From positions 992,001-1,056,000 of the forward strand of contig JADWQD010000010.1 of assembly GCA_016110215.1 (NCBI GenBank): a stretch of DNA of 64,000 nt, given 5' to 3'. Made by a program: the position numbers and the translations under genes. Below are positions 32,109 to 42,914 of the stretch, piece after piece; position 1 is the stretch's first letter; every line of letters begins with the position of its first letter. The notes beneath the pieces are model-generated. The model had not been told where the DNA came from and searched no databases. It saw nothing but the letters and a program-made list of their open reading frames with translations. This DNA is from Capronia americana (taxonomy: Eukaryota; Ascomycota; Eurotiomycetes; Chaetothyriales; Herpotrichiellaceae).

Positions 32109-33422
32109 ATGTCGCCACTGCGCACCTCGACAGGCCGCCTCACCCGCCACATAGCCAAGCAGCCATTTGCGCTCTCCGCCCACAATGGCCTGTCGACGCC
32201 CTCCCCATTCCAACGAGCCTCGATGGCCTCGGCCGTCCCTCCAGTTACTCAAGACAGCACCTCGCGCGACGGCCCCACGGCCATGGTCTTCATGAACATG
32301 GGCGGACCGTCCACCACCGCCGAAGTCGGCGACTTCCTGTCCCGCCTGTTTGCGGACGGCGACCTCATCCCCCTCGGTCCTCTACAAGGGTACCTCGGCC
32401 CTCTCATCTCCCGACGCCGCACTCCCAAGATTCAAAACCAATACCAGGCTATCGGCGGCGGCAGTCCCATCAGAAAATGGTCCGAATACCAGTGCTCAGA
32501 AATGTGCAAGCTTCTCGACAAAATGAGTCCTGAGACGGCACCCCATAAGCCGTACGTCGCCTTCCGGTACGCCAACCCGCTGACCGAAGAGATGTACGAA
32601 ACCCTGTTGAACGACGGGTTCGGGCGCGGACGCGGGGGCCGCGCCGTCGCCTTCACGCAGTATCCACAGTACAGCTGCTCGACGACGGGATCGTCGCTGA
32701 ACGAGCTCTGGAAGTGGCGCCATCGGCTCGAAGGCAAGCGCTCCGTTGCGGACGCAAACTCACCCGCGACCCCGGCCCCCGAAGGCGCAATAACATGGTC
32801 CGTCATTGACCGGTGGCCCACACACCCGGGCCTAGTGGAAGCGTTCGCACAGAACATCGAAGCCAAACTGGCCGAATACCCGCCAGAGCGACGCAAAGAC
32901 GTCGTGATCCTATTCTCCGCACACTCGCTGCCCATGAGCGTGGTCAATCGGGGGGACCCCTACCCCGCCGAAGTGGCCGCGACAGTGCACGCGGTCATAG
33001 CCCGCCTGGGACACTCCAACCCGTACCGCCTGTGCTGGCAGTCGCAGGTTGGACCTTCGGCCTGGCTAGGCGCCCAGACAAGCGACACGGTCAAGCAGTA
33101 CGTCGCGCGGGGACAGACGGACCTCATCCTCGTGCCCATCGCCTTCACGTCCGATCACATCGAAACACTGTACGAACTAGACCAGGAAGTCATACACGAG
33201 GACGCCAAGGGCCACCCGGGAGTCAAGCGCGCAGAGTCTCTGAATGGGAACCCCGTGTTTATCCAGGCCCTGGCGGACATTGCGCACAAGCATCTCCAGA
33301 GCGGGGAGAGCTGTTCCCGACAGCTAGGCCTCCGCTGCCAGGGCTGTAAGAGCGAGAGATGCCTTGAGCAGAAACGGTTCTTTGCCGGCGAGCACGCCCA
33401 TATTCTGCCAACTGTACGATAA
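32109..33422 (+). CDS. hem15: Ferrochelatase, mitochondrial
   Basis: This is a 437-aa single-exon protein. An Arg/Ser/Thr-rich presequence (MSPLRTSTGRLTRHIAKQ) precedes the enzyme core: VFMNMGGPST, YQAIGGGSPI, AFRYANPLTEE, YPQYSCSTTGSSLNE, WPTHPGLVEAFA, and the family signature ILFSAHSLPM with the catalytic His and downstream Asp and Tyr. It inserts ferrous iron into protoporphyrin IX at the inner mitochondrial membrane, the last step of heme synthesis. Four cysteines match the ligands of the [2Fe-2S] cluster of the human enzyme: one in QYSCSTTGS and three in the C-terminal RCQGCKSERC spacing (C-x2-C-x4-C). Confidence 0.97.
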   Translation: MSPLRTSTGRLTRHIAKQPFALSAHNGLSTPSPFQRASMASAVPPVTQDSTSRDGPTAMVFMNMGGPSTTAEVGDFLSRLFADGDLIPLGPLQGYLGPLISRRRTPKIQNQYQAIGGGSPIRKWSEYQCSEMCKLLDKMSPETAPHKPYVAFRYANPLTEEMYETLLNDGFGRGRGGRAVAFTQYPQYSCSTTGSSLNELWKWRHRLEGKRSVADANSPATPAPEGAITWSVIDRWPTHPGLVEAFAQNIEAKLAEYPPERRKDVVILFSAHSLPMSVVNRGDPYPAEVAATVHAVIARLGHSNPYRLCWQSQVGPSAWLGAQTSDTVKQYVARGQTDLILVPIAFTSDHIETLYELDQEVIHEDAKGHPGVKRAESLNGNPVFIQALADIAHKHLQSGESCSRQLGLRCQGCKSERCLEQKRFFAGEHAHILPTVR

Positions 33423-34517
33423 AGGAGTAAGAAAAGCAAGCAAGGAAGGGAGAGGACTTCGTAAGTACCAGTATGTACTGTCGCCCCTACGCCACGGGGT
33501 ACGCAGCATTATGTACTCGACAACTCCGGCTCAAATATGAAATAAAATCCAGTATGGCCCGCAAATTCTACTCTACACTACTCTACATCCCAATGCTAGA
33601 AATAATAGTAGACTTCAGAGTGAACAGTCTACAGTGCAGCAGGGCACACTGCACTGATCTTGACCTCCGTCTTACAGTATTTCCCATTTCCATACGTGTT
33701 CCATTCGCGGCACAGCCGAGTGTCGCTCCCAGCGCTCCACCCAGTCCGCGTTTTCCGTCGGGTCTCGATCCTCGACGCGCGATACATACCTACTGTAGGT
33801 ACCTATGTACCGGATTCTGTAATTACGGAGTCGACACGGCGTCGCTTTTGGCGAACGCAACATCCAATGTAAGTACGCACGCAAGTACGTACAGGAACTT
33901 CGGTGTGACTCTAATATATCAATCGATCAATCACTTAATCACCTAATCAATGTATTCACTTTGTATACTCGTAGAAGGGCCCCAAACTAGAACTTTGTCT
34001 ATCCTGCGAGTAGGTAGCTGCTTGGGTCAGCGTGGACTCGTTGCTTACACCTTTGGTAGGTTGCCCTTTACATCCTGGACTATACAGACGTACATCAACT
34101 TTCAGGGGCGGTGAGGTTCGCTAGCTTCCCTAGCATTACTGCTGTGCTGCATAAGTGTCGATAGATTGCATTGATGGCAGCAGGACCGTTCCCATGACAT
34201 GGCATGGCGAAATGGCTTGCCCAGAGCCAGCTCTCGCCGCACCTTTTCCCCTTCATCAGACCACTTCGACAAAAAGTTGTCCATAGAAATACATCAGAAT
34301 CAACCTGAGTGCAATGCCCAATCCCACGCGCCCCAGGTGCTGATTCGAATACCAAATGCTTCTGTCCTGGTCTATGTCCGGAACTGGCCTCTTGGATCTG
34401 CTTCCCTATTAATACCGGTATGCTTCGTGTCCATCAAATCTAGTCGCAACCCCCCTTCCCGTTGTGCTTTTGTCTTGCATGTCCCAATCACAAGTGAAAC
34501 ACAAGACTTCATGCAGC
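33423..34517. other. Convergent intergenic region
   Basis: This 1.1-kb stretch lies between the convergent ferrochelatase and INO80 genes. A perfect short palindrome TACCTAC-T-GTAGGTA at 33787-33801 is flanked by ACATA/TATGT. The 157-aa plus-strand frame at 33473-33946 has no features and no family resemblance. Confidence 0.45.
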
Positions 34518-37500
34518 TCATGCACCGCCCATACCCAGATCGCCCTCCGCATCTACAATAGCAAGTCGCTGCTTTGCCGTCTTAGCTTTCTTACTCACAC
34601 CTCGGCCGCCTCGAGATCCGGGGCCTTTCTTTGGCGTTGGGATCTCGGGGGTGCTCACCGGCGTCGCCGCACCTGATGGCTTCGCGGAGGCGTCTTCGAA
34701 ATGTCCTTCGCCTGAAGACACAACGTTAGCCACTGTATTAATACAAGTCCAGACATCCACAATGCTTACCTTCATGATACATGTCATCCAGACTCATCTC
34801 ACCCTTCTTCTTTCTGGCAGCAGCCGCTTGGGCTTTCTTGTTCTGCCTCTTCTTCGAATTTTCATCTTCAGGCTTTTCAGCAGCTTCTTTTTCCTTCTGC
34901 TCAATGAGCGCAGCCTGATCGTCGTCGGCAAGCCACATTGCAATATCTTTGGTGCGGTTCTCGCGCCTATCACGAGTGTTGAAGTCTACGCCAGCACCAT
35001 CTCCACCGGTGATGACCACACGTTGAACTTCTTCCTTCTGCATGGCCCGCTTGCGTATTCGTTCTTCGATGGTGCCCCGAGTGATGAGACGGTAGACCGT
35101 GACTTGCTTGGTCTGGCCCAATCTGTGCGCTCGATCCATGGCCTGAGAATCGATGGTGGGATTCCAGTCCGAGTCGTAGAAGATGACGGTATCGGCAGAC
35201 GTCAGATTGATACCCAGACCCCCGGCACGGGTGGACAGCAAGAAGATGAAAATCTCCGGTCTGGTCTGGAAGTCGTGCACTGTGTCTCGACGGTCTTCCA
35301 ACTTGGTGCTTCCGTCTAATCGACAGTACTTGTAGTTGCGGTAGGTGAGGTATTCTTCCATCAAATTGATCATACGAGTCATTTGGAAGTACAGCAGCAC
35401 GCGATGGCCACCATTCTTGAGTTCTCGGAGGAGCTGGTCTAGTTTCGCAAGCTTGCCAGAGTCTGTCACGAACCTCCGCATTGAAGGAACGGAGATATCT
35501 GTGTACCGGGACTTCACATTCTCTGGCTTCGGCAGTAGGTTGGAAACCGGGAAGTCGCTGGGGTCCACATCGTGCTCTAATAGCTTCTCTTCCTGCGATT
35601 CCTCAAGTCGATACAACGGAGTCCGCACATCCATGTTAAAGAACGTCAGCTGGCGTTCAGAGATAGAGGACTGGTCGCAGCAACTGATCTCGATCGGTGG
35701 TGCGGAGGCCTTCTGTCTGGCGGCCGGCTCGATGACTGAGAAACCCTGCTCAGCCACGGTATCCTTCGCGACATTGCAGAGCTTGGCAAGGTGCGAATTG
35801 GGGTCCAGATCCATGAGCGCTCGCCGAGGATGGCTGTCAACGATGTTGAACATTGCATGCACTGGCGGCCCATTCGCTTCTTCTTCTGCTTCGTCGTTGT
35901 CGTCCTGGAAGATGCGCAACGTCCGCCTGGGCTGTTTCTTTGCGCGAAGGCTACGCTCAAAGACGCCAGAGTCAGCAGCAGAAGCAGCTTCGCTAATCGA
36001 CGTGTCGACGAAGCGGAGGAAGGAAAAGGCTCCATCACTCTGCATGGAGGACTTGATGTGCTCAGGAGTCCAAATCCTCATCAGCCCACCAAGCCCGCTT
36101 GTCCTGAAGCCGGCTCGTCGAAATCCGGCGTGGGGATTGCTGGGTCCAGGGATGTCCAGTCTTCCGACATCGTTGCACAATGTTCGAGGCAGGTCGTACT
36201 GGATCTGGTTGCGGACAGAGTATCCAACCTGTACGAAGTATCCTTCTCGAACAAACGAGGCAGTCTCTGCGTAGTACGACATCGAGTACGGCGAGGCAGT
36301 ATCAGCTCGCTCGAACAGATCCGGATGGTTGCACACTTTTCTGAACTGCATGACAAGGTTCATCAGAGTGGCGGAGTCCTCATCGCTACCCAGAGTAGCC
36401 TTCTCGATGAGGTCCATGATGCTGATCTTGCTGCGGAGGTTTGCATAGTATGCTCGTTGTCGGTATGTCAACTCGCAGAAGACATCCTTTTCCACCTTGT
36501 CGCCCAGCTCTTTCTGCACGTGAGCCTTGACACGACGCAACATGAACGGCTTGAGAATCATGTGCAACCTCTTGAGTTGGTCTTGATTCAGCTTCGTGTT
36601 GCTCTGCGCATGGCTTTCAATGTCCTTGGAGAACCAGTCACTAAACTCATCATGCGAGTCGAATAGCGTCGGCATGATGAAGTGCAGCAACGCCCACAGC
36701 TCCTGCATGTTGTTTTGAATTGGTGTGCCTGTGAGTAGCAGTCGGTTGCGGCATTGGAAAGCCAGGAGTGTCTTCCATCTTGAACTGCTGGAGGATTTGA
36801 TCGCCTGCGCCTCGTCAAGGATCATGTACTGCCATCTGATCTTCTGGAAGTACTGTGCATCTTGAACCACGAGTTGATATGAGGTGACAAGGACATGGAA
36901 CTCGGAGTCCTTGGTGTAGGTGATGTGTTTCCGGTCCCAGAACTTGCGTAGAACTTTTCGATCCTTTGCGCTGCCCCAGTACGGAAGGACCTTGATGGCC
37001 GGCACGAACCTGGTGATTTCCTGTTGCCAGTTGTGCAGCGTTGAGGCGGGCGCGATGACCAGGAATGGACCCCAGATGTTGTGTTGCTCAGCCAGATAGC
37101 CCATGACAGATATAGACTGAACAGTCTTGCCGAGGCCCATTTCGTCTGCCAGAATACCGTTGATGCCTTGTTCGTAAAGATTGACCAGCCAATTGAGGCC
37201 CTTGAGCTGGTATTCCTTGAGCTGAGCCTGCAGCATCTTTGGTTGAGAAACTTGAACATCGCCAGCCATGGTAGGATTTTGAAAGTTCATGTCGCTGTTG
37301 TCAAAGGCGGCCATCTGGTCGTCGCCGTTAAAGTTGCGAGCTTTGTCTTGGGCATCTTGCAGGGCGCTCGCAGCGTTGGCCATAGCGGCTTTACGAAGGT
37401 CGGACTCATCTTCGGCGTCGAAGTCAAGATCTTCGAAGTTGGTGACCTTGTGGTTTCCATGTTCGTCCGCGAGCGCCAGGTCATCCATACCCTTGTTGGC

Positions 37501-39685
37501 GCGGACGTCCTTGGCTTTGTTCTTGTTCGCCGACCCGGCAACCTCAGGGTCATCCGTGGCTCGCTCGATCTCATCCGTCTTGATCTTGCGACTGATGAAG
37601 TGCGAGTACAATTCGGTCTGGGAAATGAGGAAGTTGAGTTTCCGTTTCTGCCTGTTGGCCTCGCGATCGGCTTCAGCCTTCTTCGCATCCTCAATCTCCT
37701 TTCTTTCCGCCATGCGCCGTAAGTCTCGTTCTTCTCGTTCATTGCGTTTCCAGAAGGACATCATCTCACGCATGACCCGCTTCGCCCTGGCTTGGGTATC
37801 CTTCATGCTCTTGTTGGTGCGTTCCTGCCACTTACGCGCCTGTTTACTTGCGAGGATGGATGTCTTCCGCAGGTTTTCTCTCTTGGTCTGATCCGAGGTG
37901 TTTTTGATCTTATGTACCTTGGGGATGTCCTTCCTGGCCATGTCTCTCCAGATCTGCTCGTAAATCTGATTGTAACCCTTGGACTCATAATTGACAGTGG
38001 GCGCAGGAGGAGTTGTAACGACGGCCTCCTTGGACTTCTTGTTCTTAGGCGCCGGGACGGGAGCCGCATCTTCTTTCGGCGCTATATTGATGAGCGCGTC
38101 TCGTTCCATTGCATCATAGGCAGCTTGTGCAGCATCTTTTTCTGCTTGCTTCTTCTCCTTCGACTTCTTGGGGCGGGCAGAGGGAGCGCCGGGCTCTTTC
38201 TTGGTGCGCTTCTTGGGCGGCTCGCCGGGTTCGGGTGTGTCGAGCTGGAATGACGATGTAATGCCTCCGTCGTAGTTTGGTGCAGGAGCTGGGACTTCCA
38301 TATCCTCCTGCGCAGGGACGTCTTCGTTGCGAGCGATAGTCTGCCGAATTTTGGCCTCCAGCTTCTCCGATTGTTGTTTCAGTTTCAGTTGTGCCTCTTC
38401 GTCCGGGGCATCCCTAGCCTGTTGCTCGAGCTCCTCGAGTCTCTCTCTGTCGTTACGGATCTGTTGCTCGCGGCGGCGCTTCCTCTGCATGTCTTTCTTC
38501 CTTTCTTTCTCACTCTGATGGTCCTTGTCCGCAATCTCTTTGGCAGCGACAGCTTCGAACCGTTCGCGGTAGCGGGCTGCAGCTTGGTAGGCATGCTTGT
38601 CCATGCCATGAATCTGCGAGTCAAGATGAAACCCACGGCGGCGCTTTAGTTAAGTCAGTTAGGTCCCATAGATAGACAGTGCGCTAGATGTGATCACGTA
38701 CCTTCCGCTTCTGCAATTCGCCGTCTAGGACGATTGCCGCTCTCTTCCTGCTTCTCTGCTTATAGAGTTGCATGTGCTCAGCCCAGCCGGCATCTTCAAC
38801 GTCGCTAAAAGCGATCTCGTCGATGAGGCTTAGTGCCTTCGAGATCTTTTCAAGCTCCTCATCCGTGGCCTTCGTGCGAGGTGGCGGCGGCGGCACATAT
38901 CTTCTCTGAACCTGCACGGTCTCTAGTTTCGGCGCTGGTTTTGGGTCACCGTTCACGACAGATAGAATGGAACTGATCTCAGGCAGCTTGGCTGGCTTCT
39001 CGACAACCGGCTTGGTCTCTGCAGCAGGCTTCGATGGCGGCGTCGCTGGCCTCGGCGGAGGCTGTTTGGCATCAGCCTGTTTGGGGGATGGCTCGTTGTT
39101 TGAGGGACCAAGAATGCTTGCGAAAGACATCGGGTTGCTGGATCTCTCAGGTCTCTGCGGAAACAAGTCAGTACACTCCGTGGTATCGCTGAGGTGTGAT
39201 CTCACGTCTTTGGACTGTGGCCGCGACTCTGACGAAGATATCTCGCTTGGTCTTCCGTTAGAGAGGCTATGGTATTCCCTCAGTGGTGACTGCAACGCAG
39301 AACTTGTAGGATGCGCGTGAGACGGAGTGCCATCGTACTGCGGTGGCATAGTCGGGTGGACAAAATGGCCTGAGTATGATCTCTGAAGCGCGAAGGGAGG
39401 GCTCGATGGTAGGGGCTGATATTGTGGGCCTGCGCTTATCGATGGAGGAGGTGGTAGAGCGTTTGGCGCAGGTAACGGTGACGCCAGTGTCGGGCGATTG
39501 TGAAGCGGGCTCTGCACCAAGGATGTAGGAGGGAATGGAGGGGTGTGGACGAGGTGTTGAGGAGGCGGTATCGAAAAAGGTTCATGCCCGAAGAACGGGC
39601 GGGTTGGCCGGGTTGGTGAGTATGGTGGTGGATATTGGTTCGACTGCGACGGCGATCGAACCGCGTAGGGCGACGAGCCAGACAT
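34518..39685 (-). CDS. ino80: Chromatin-remodelling ATPase INO80
   Basis: Proposed exons are 39685-39206, 39154-38702, 38643-34770 and 34711-34518 (introns 51, 58 and 58 nt), giving 1666 aa. The Pro-rich N-terminus contains [14 protein letters not shown] long charged coiled coil and the DBINO domain follow ([20 protein letters not shown] and onwards). The SNF2 ATPase has DEMGLGKT Walker A, DEAQ Walker B and [18 protein letters not shown]; an insertion separates the lobes as in all INO80s. The second lobe has [35 protein letters not shown] and GTIEERI. It slides and edits H2A.Z nucleosomes in transcription, replication and repair. The first intron is a multiple of three and open, so retention would add 17 residues. 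The ATG at 39685 is the first true ATG in frame. Confidence 0.96.
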
Positions 39686-40835
39686 GGTGGAATTCTGTTC
39701 GGGCGCCGTGGCCACTAATAGTCGCGTGGGTTTTATCTATTGTGGTGGTGTTGCCCAACTGCCAGGCACGGGCGGTAAGGATTTTATCTATCGCCCTGGC
39801 TCACATGCGCCATCATCAATCCGCTGGTCCAGCAGTGCACGCGGCTGAGAGGGTTTTCTTCGACAACGAGGATGGTCGACGTCAAGGTGGACTGCGAAGG
39901 GTGGCCGGGCCTTCAATGCGTGCTTCAGGCTTCCGCAGACGTTCGGCTGATGCGGCCAGGTCGTGTCACCGGATCGGATTCAGTTATTCAAGGGGCATCC
40001 AGCTGGGAATGGAAATCTAAATCACGTCCTCCCAGTTGGGAAGTGAGATTGTGTTGAAGAGTTGATGATGAGGATGGGAATAGGATGAGGATGAAGAGGG
40101 ATGGTGGCGACGAGGGAGACGCCGGGTCATGGTTCAGTTGCAGCTGGTGCAGCCGTAACTGCATCGCAAAACCCAAAGCTCACATCCGCATTACTATCCA
40201 TCGCAAAACGCAGGCCGACGAAAGACTCGCTGGACGCGGTCACGTGATGCGAGTTTCAATATTTGTATCTGTACAGGGGTCTATATAGGAGTGTCGATGA
40301 CGATGGAGCTTATCGCAGCGTCCTGGATCTCAATTTTTTCGCATGCACTGTTCGTGTGCTGGAGTTGAAATTTCTTTGTGCTGGACATGCCGGGAGTGGT
40401 GTGAAGGGCGGCTGCTTTGGAAGCGCAGAGAATGACGGGGCGGGTGCTGAGGGCAGCCTCTGACTTCGACCTTGCTCAAGAATCTCCGTCTCGCGATGGG
40501 GAAGACGAACAAAGGGCAGGTGCCCTTACTCCCTTACTCGCACCACTGGCAGCTTCCGAGACAGCCAAGGTGGGGCAGGAAACGTGCCATTGATTGCTCC
40601 AGGCGATGACTTGGCGCGCACACCCATTCCACATCGGGGCTGCCCAAACTCTATTGCTTCCATGCCGCCAGGTTTCTTTGGGCACCTGTCGTTACGACCT
40701 TAACAATGCGAGATCTGCTTATTCGCCTGCCCGTGGTCTCGTCTTTCAACAGCAGCTCGATCCCGCATTCTGTGCGCCCAAAACTGCATCTTTTTCTTGA
40801 TCGAGACTCCGTCAAGAATTCGTGCGGTAATTTTG
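39686..40835. other. Divergent promoter region ino80 / parvulin
   Basis: This 1.15-kb stretch contains no supported gene. Several short plus-strand frames (39535-40020, 40085-40288, 40263-40463) have no features. GATGAGGATGG-type purine-rich near-repeats occur at about 40060-40110. Confidence 0.4.
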
Positions 40836-41685
40836 ATGGCCCCAAAAGGCAAAGATTCCGGCAAAGCCTCATCTGGCAGTGGGAAAGGTAAAGGCAAGAG
40901 CAAAGATGACGATGGCTCCTCAGCTGGTGGCAGCGGAAAGCTCAAAGCAGCACAATCCATCAACGTCAGACATATCTTGGTAGGTTGATCGGGCACTCAA
41001 AATCTTCCTGCAAAATCGATCATGTCTGTTTCAAGGTGATCTGATTGTCTGCGTCAATCAGTGCGAGAAGCACTCGAAGAAAGAAGAGGCCTTGACAAAG
41101 CTGCGGGAGGGTGCGAAGTTTGATGATGTGGCACGGGAGTACAGCGAGGACAAGGCTCGACAAGGTATGGTTAAGTCGTGATTCGCCGTTCACACCTTTC
41201 GGCAATGCATTGGATCAGCAGCCCGCCGAATCCGTCAGTCAGATCGGCTAACGTGGACAACACCTCTTATCATACAGGTGGCTCATTAGGCTGGAAAACG
41301 AGAGGCAGTTTACACGGGGATTTCGAAAAGGTGGCCTACGAGCTGGAACCGTCCACGACAAGCAATCCCAAGTGTGAGTGATTTCGTGTTTCTTGACTTC
41401 GTATGTTCAGACTGCCGGGCACCAAGGACTGTGTGTTACTGTTTATTCTATCTACCTGTACAAAGGGATATGGTTGGCAAAATGAGCGATTGAAGCCATG
41501 TGGATCCTCAAACGCAAGGGGAAAAGATAGCTTGTGTGCCAAAAGATGAGCATGTTGTGCGAACACCCAAACAGAAGGACCGTTTCCCCTCCCTCGCTTT
41601 TCGCTGACCACCGATTCGCCACACAGATGCCGAAGTGAAAACGAGTCATGGCTACCATATCATCATGGTGGAAGGCCGTAAATGA
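40836..41685 (+). CDS. Parvulin peptidyl-prolyl cis-trans isomerase, Par14/Pin4 type
   Basis: Exons are 40836-40979, 41062-41164, 41278-41373 and 41627-41685 (introns 82, 113 and 253 nt), giving 133 aa. A Lys/Gly/Ser-rich basic tail ([20 protein letters not shown]) is followed by one rotamase domain: [51 protein letters not shown], and the last exon [14 protein letters not shown]. The absence of a WW domain and the basic tail place it with Par14/PIN4, a non-phospho-specific isomerase linked to ribosome biogenesis and chromatin. None of the exons alone is a complete domain. Its stop is only 29 bp from the convergent stop at 41715. Confidence 0.95.
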
Positions 41686-41714
41686 ATGTTGCTGAGAATC
41701 AAGGACCAAGGTCG

Positions 41715-42914
41715 TCAGTGGATAAGTGGACTGGCAACGGTCACGTCCGCGAGGACATCTAGGGCAATGTGGTCAAGGTGGTGCTTTCTTTTTCTGGGAG
41801 ACATGTTTTCGGGCAGGACCATGATATCGATGATTGGCAATCTGGTGTTGGGAGGTTCGGGAGGCGTGCGACTAGCCCTGGGAGGACCATCCAGGTTGGA
41901 GTGGACAGACCCAGCTGGACTTGGCCGGTCTTGGGGAGGAGTAATGCGAGCAGCCTGGTGCAGGGCGACTTGGGTTGCCTGCTCAGCAGTCCTCTCCTTC
42001 AGCCGCTCCCCCAGGTCAAGGGTCAGAAAGCCACTTGATCTGACCTCGTCTTGTGGTGGTGACAGACGCTGAGGGAGGTTGGGAAAAGTGGCGGGCCTTG
42101 GCACTTCGGCAACAAGGTTGAGAATGCCGCTGGAACGGGGTCCCTCGGGCACGAATGCAGGAGGCGGTGCAACACCGTTGGGCGACAACGCCCGTGAAGA
42201 CGGCGTGCGGACCGAGCCTCCGTCGTTGCTAGAAGAGATGCGCCTGAAATTATCGTCCGCCGATGACATGTATTCGGACGGGAAGTTTGGCTCGTGAACG
42301 TGATTACGAGCCACTCGTCGCCTCTTGGGCCGGCTCCCCTCAAGTTCATCGACTCTCTTCTCCACCAGCATGGTTGCATCGTCGACCGCGAGAATGCGTT
42401 CTCTCAGACGAACTTGCTCGTCATAGTTGCCCTCGACCTTATCTTCGATGTCGATGATGCGTCGACGCATTTCCTTTTCGCTTTGGTAGAATGGCGCCAG
42501 GGCCTCGCGCAAGATGCGCACTTCTCTCTCCCACATTGATCTTTCTCTTTGTAAAGCAGTCTCTCGATTGCTGCGTTCATTCTGGATGGTTTCTTCCAAT
42601 CGCCTAATCTTTTCCACAAGGCTGTTTATTTTATCAAGAAGGGCATTGACTGTATCAGAAACTGGCTGTTTTTCATGGGGTTCGTTATGGACATGGTAGC
42701 AAGCTTGGTGGCCGCATTCGCAAATTGTTCCCGGCGCGCTTCGGTTAAGATGGAAGGCCTGGCACGAACATCGCTGGTTCTGTGCCGCAGGGTGTAGAAG
42801 GAGATAGCGACATTCTCCGGCAGGAAGGGGTCGAGTGCCGTCGCCGGGCAAGCGGAGGGTGCGATGTTCATGGGCGAAGGGTGGGGGAAGCGGCAGCGCG
42901 TTCGAGCCAAACAT
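41715..42914 (-). CDS. Cys-rich, coiled-coil protein of unknown function
   Basis: From the first in-frame ATG at 42914 (MFGSNALPLPPP) this gives 399 aa; the frame continues upstream but without ATG. Residues about 35-75 hold a cysteine/histidine cluster (CRYLLLHPAAQNQRCSCQAF, TICECGHQACYHVH) that looks metal-binding. A heptad-like coiled coil of about 110 residues follows (LLDKINSLVEKIRRLEETI onwards), then a basic KRRRV stretch and a Ser/Pro-rich tail ending SPRKRKHHLDHIA. I do not recognise a named family. The basic patches would fit nuclear localisation, which is inference. Confidence 0.7.
   Translation of the reverse strand: MFGSNALPLPPPFAHEHRTLRLPGDGTRPLPAGECRYLLLHPAAQNQRCSCQAFHLNRSAPGTICECGHQACYHVHNEPHEKQPVSDTVNALLDKINSLVEKIRRLEETIQNERSNRETALQRERSMWEREVRILREALAPFYQSEKEMRRRIIDIEDKVEGNYDEQVRLRERILAVDDATMLVEKRVDELEGSRPKRRRVARNHVHEPNFPSEYMSSADDNFRRISSSNDGGSVRTPSSRALSPNGVAPPPAFVPEGPRSSGILNLVAEVPRPATFPNLPQRLSPPQDEVRSSGFLTLDLGERLKERTAEQATQVALHQAARITPPQDRPSPAGSVHSNLDGPPRASRTPPEPPNTRLPIIDIMVLPENMSPRKRKHHLDHIALDVLADVTVASPLIH

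Noticed and set aside
33473..33946. 157-aa plus-strand frame after ferrochelatase
   Set aside because: No domain, no signal, and composition like intergenic DNA; convergent 3' regions in this window have similar chance frames.
34651..38649. Several long plus-strand frames opposite INO80
   Set aside because: All are shadows of the INO80 coding strand.
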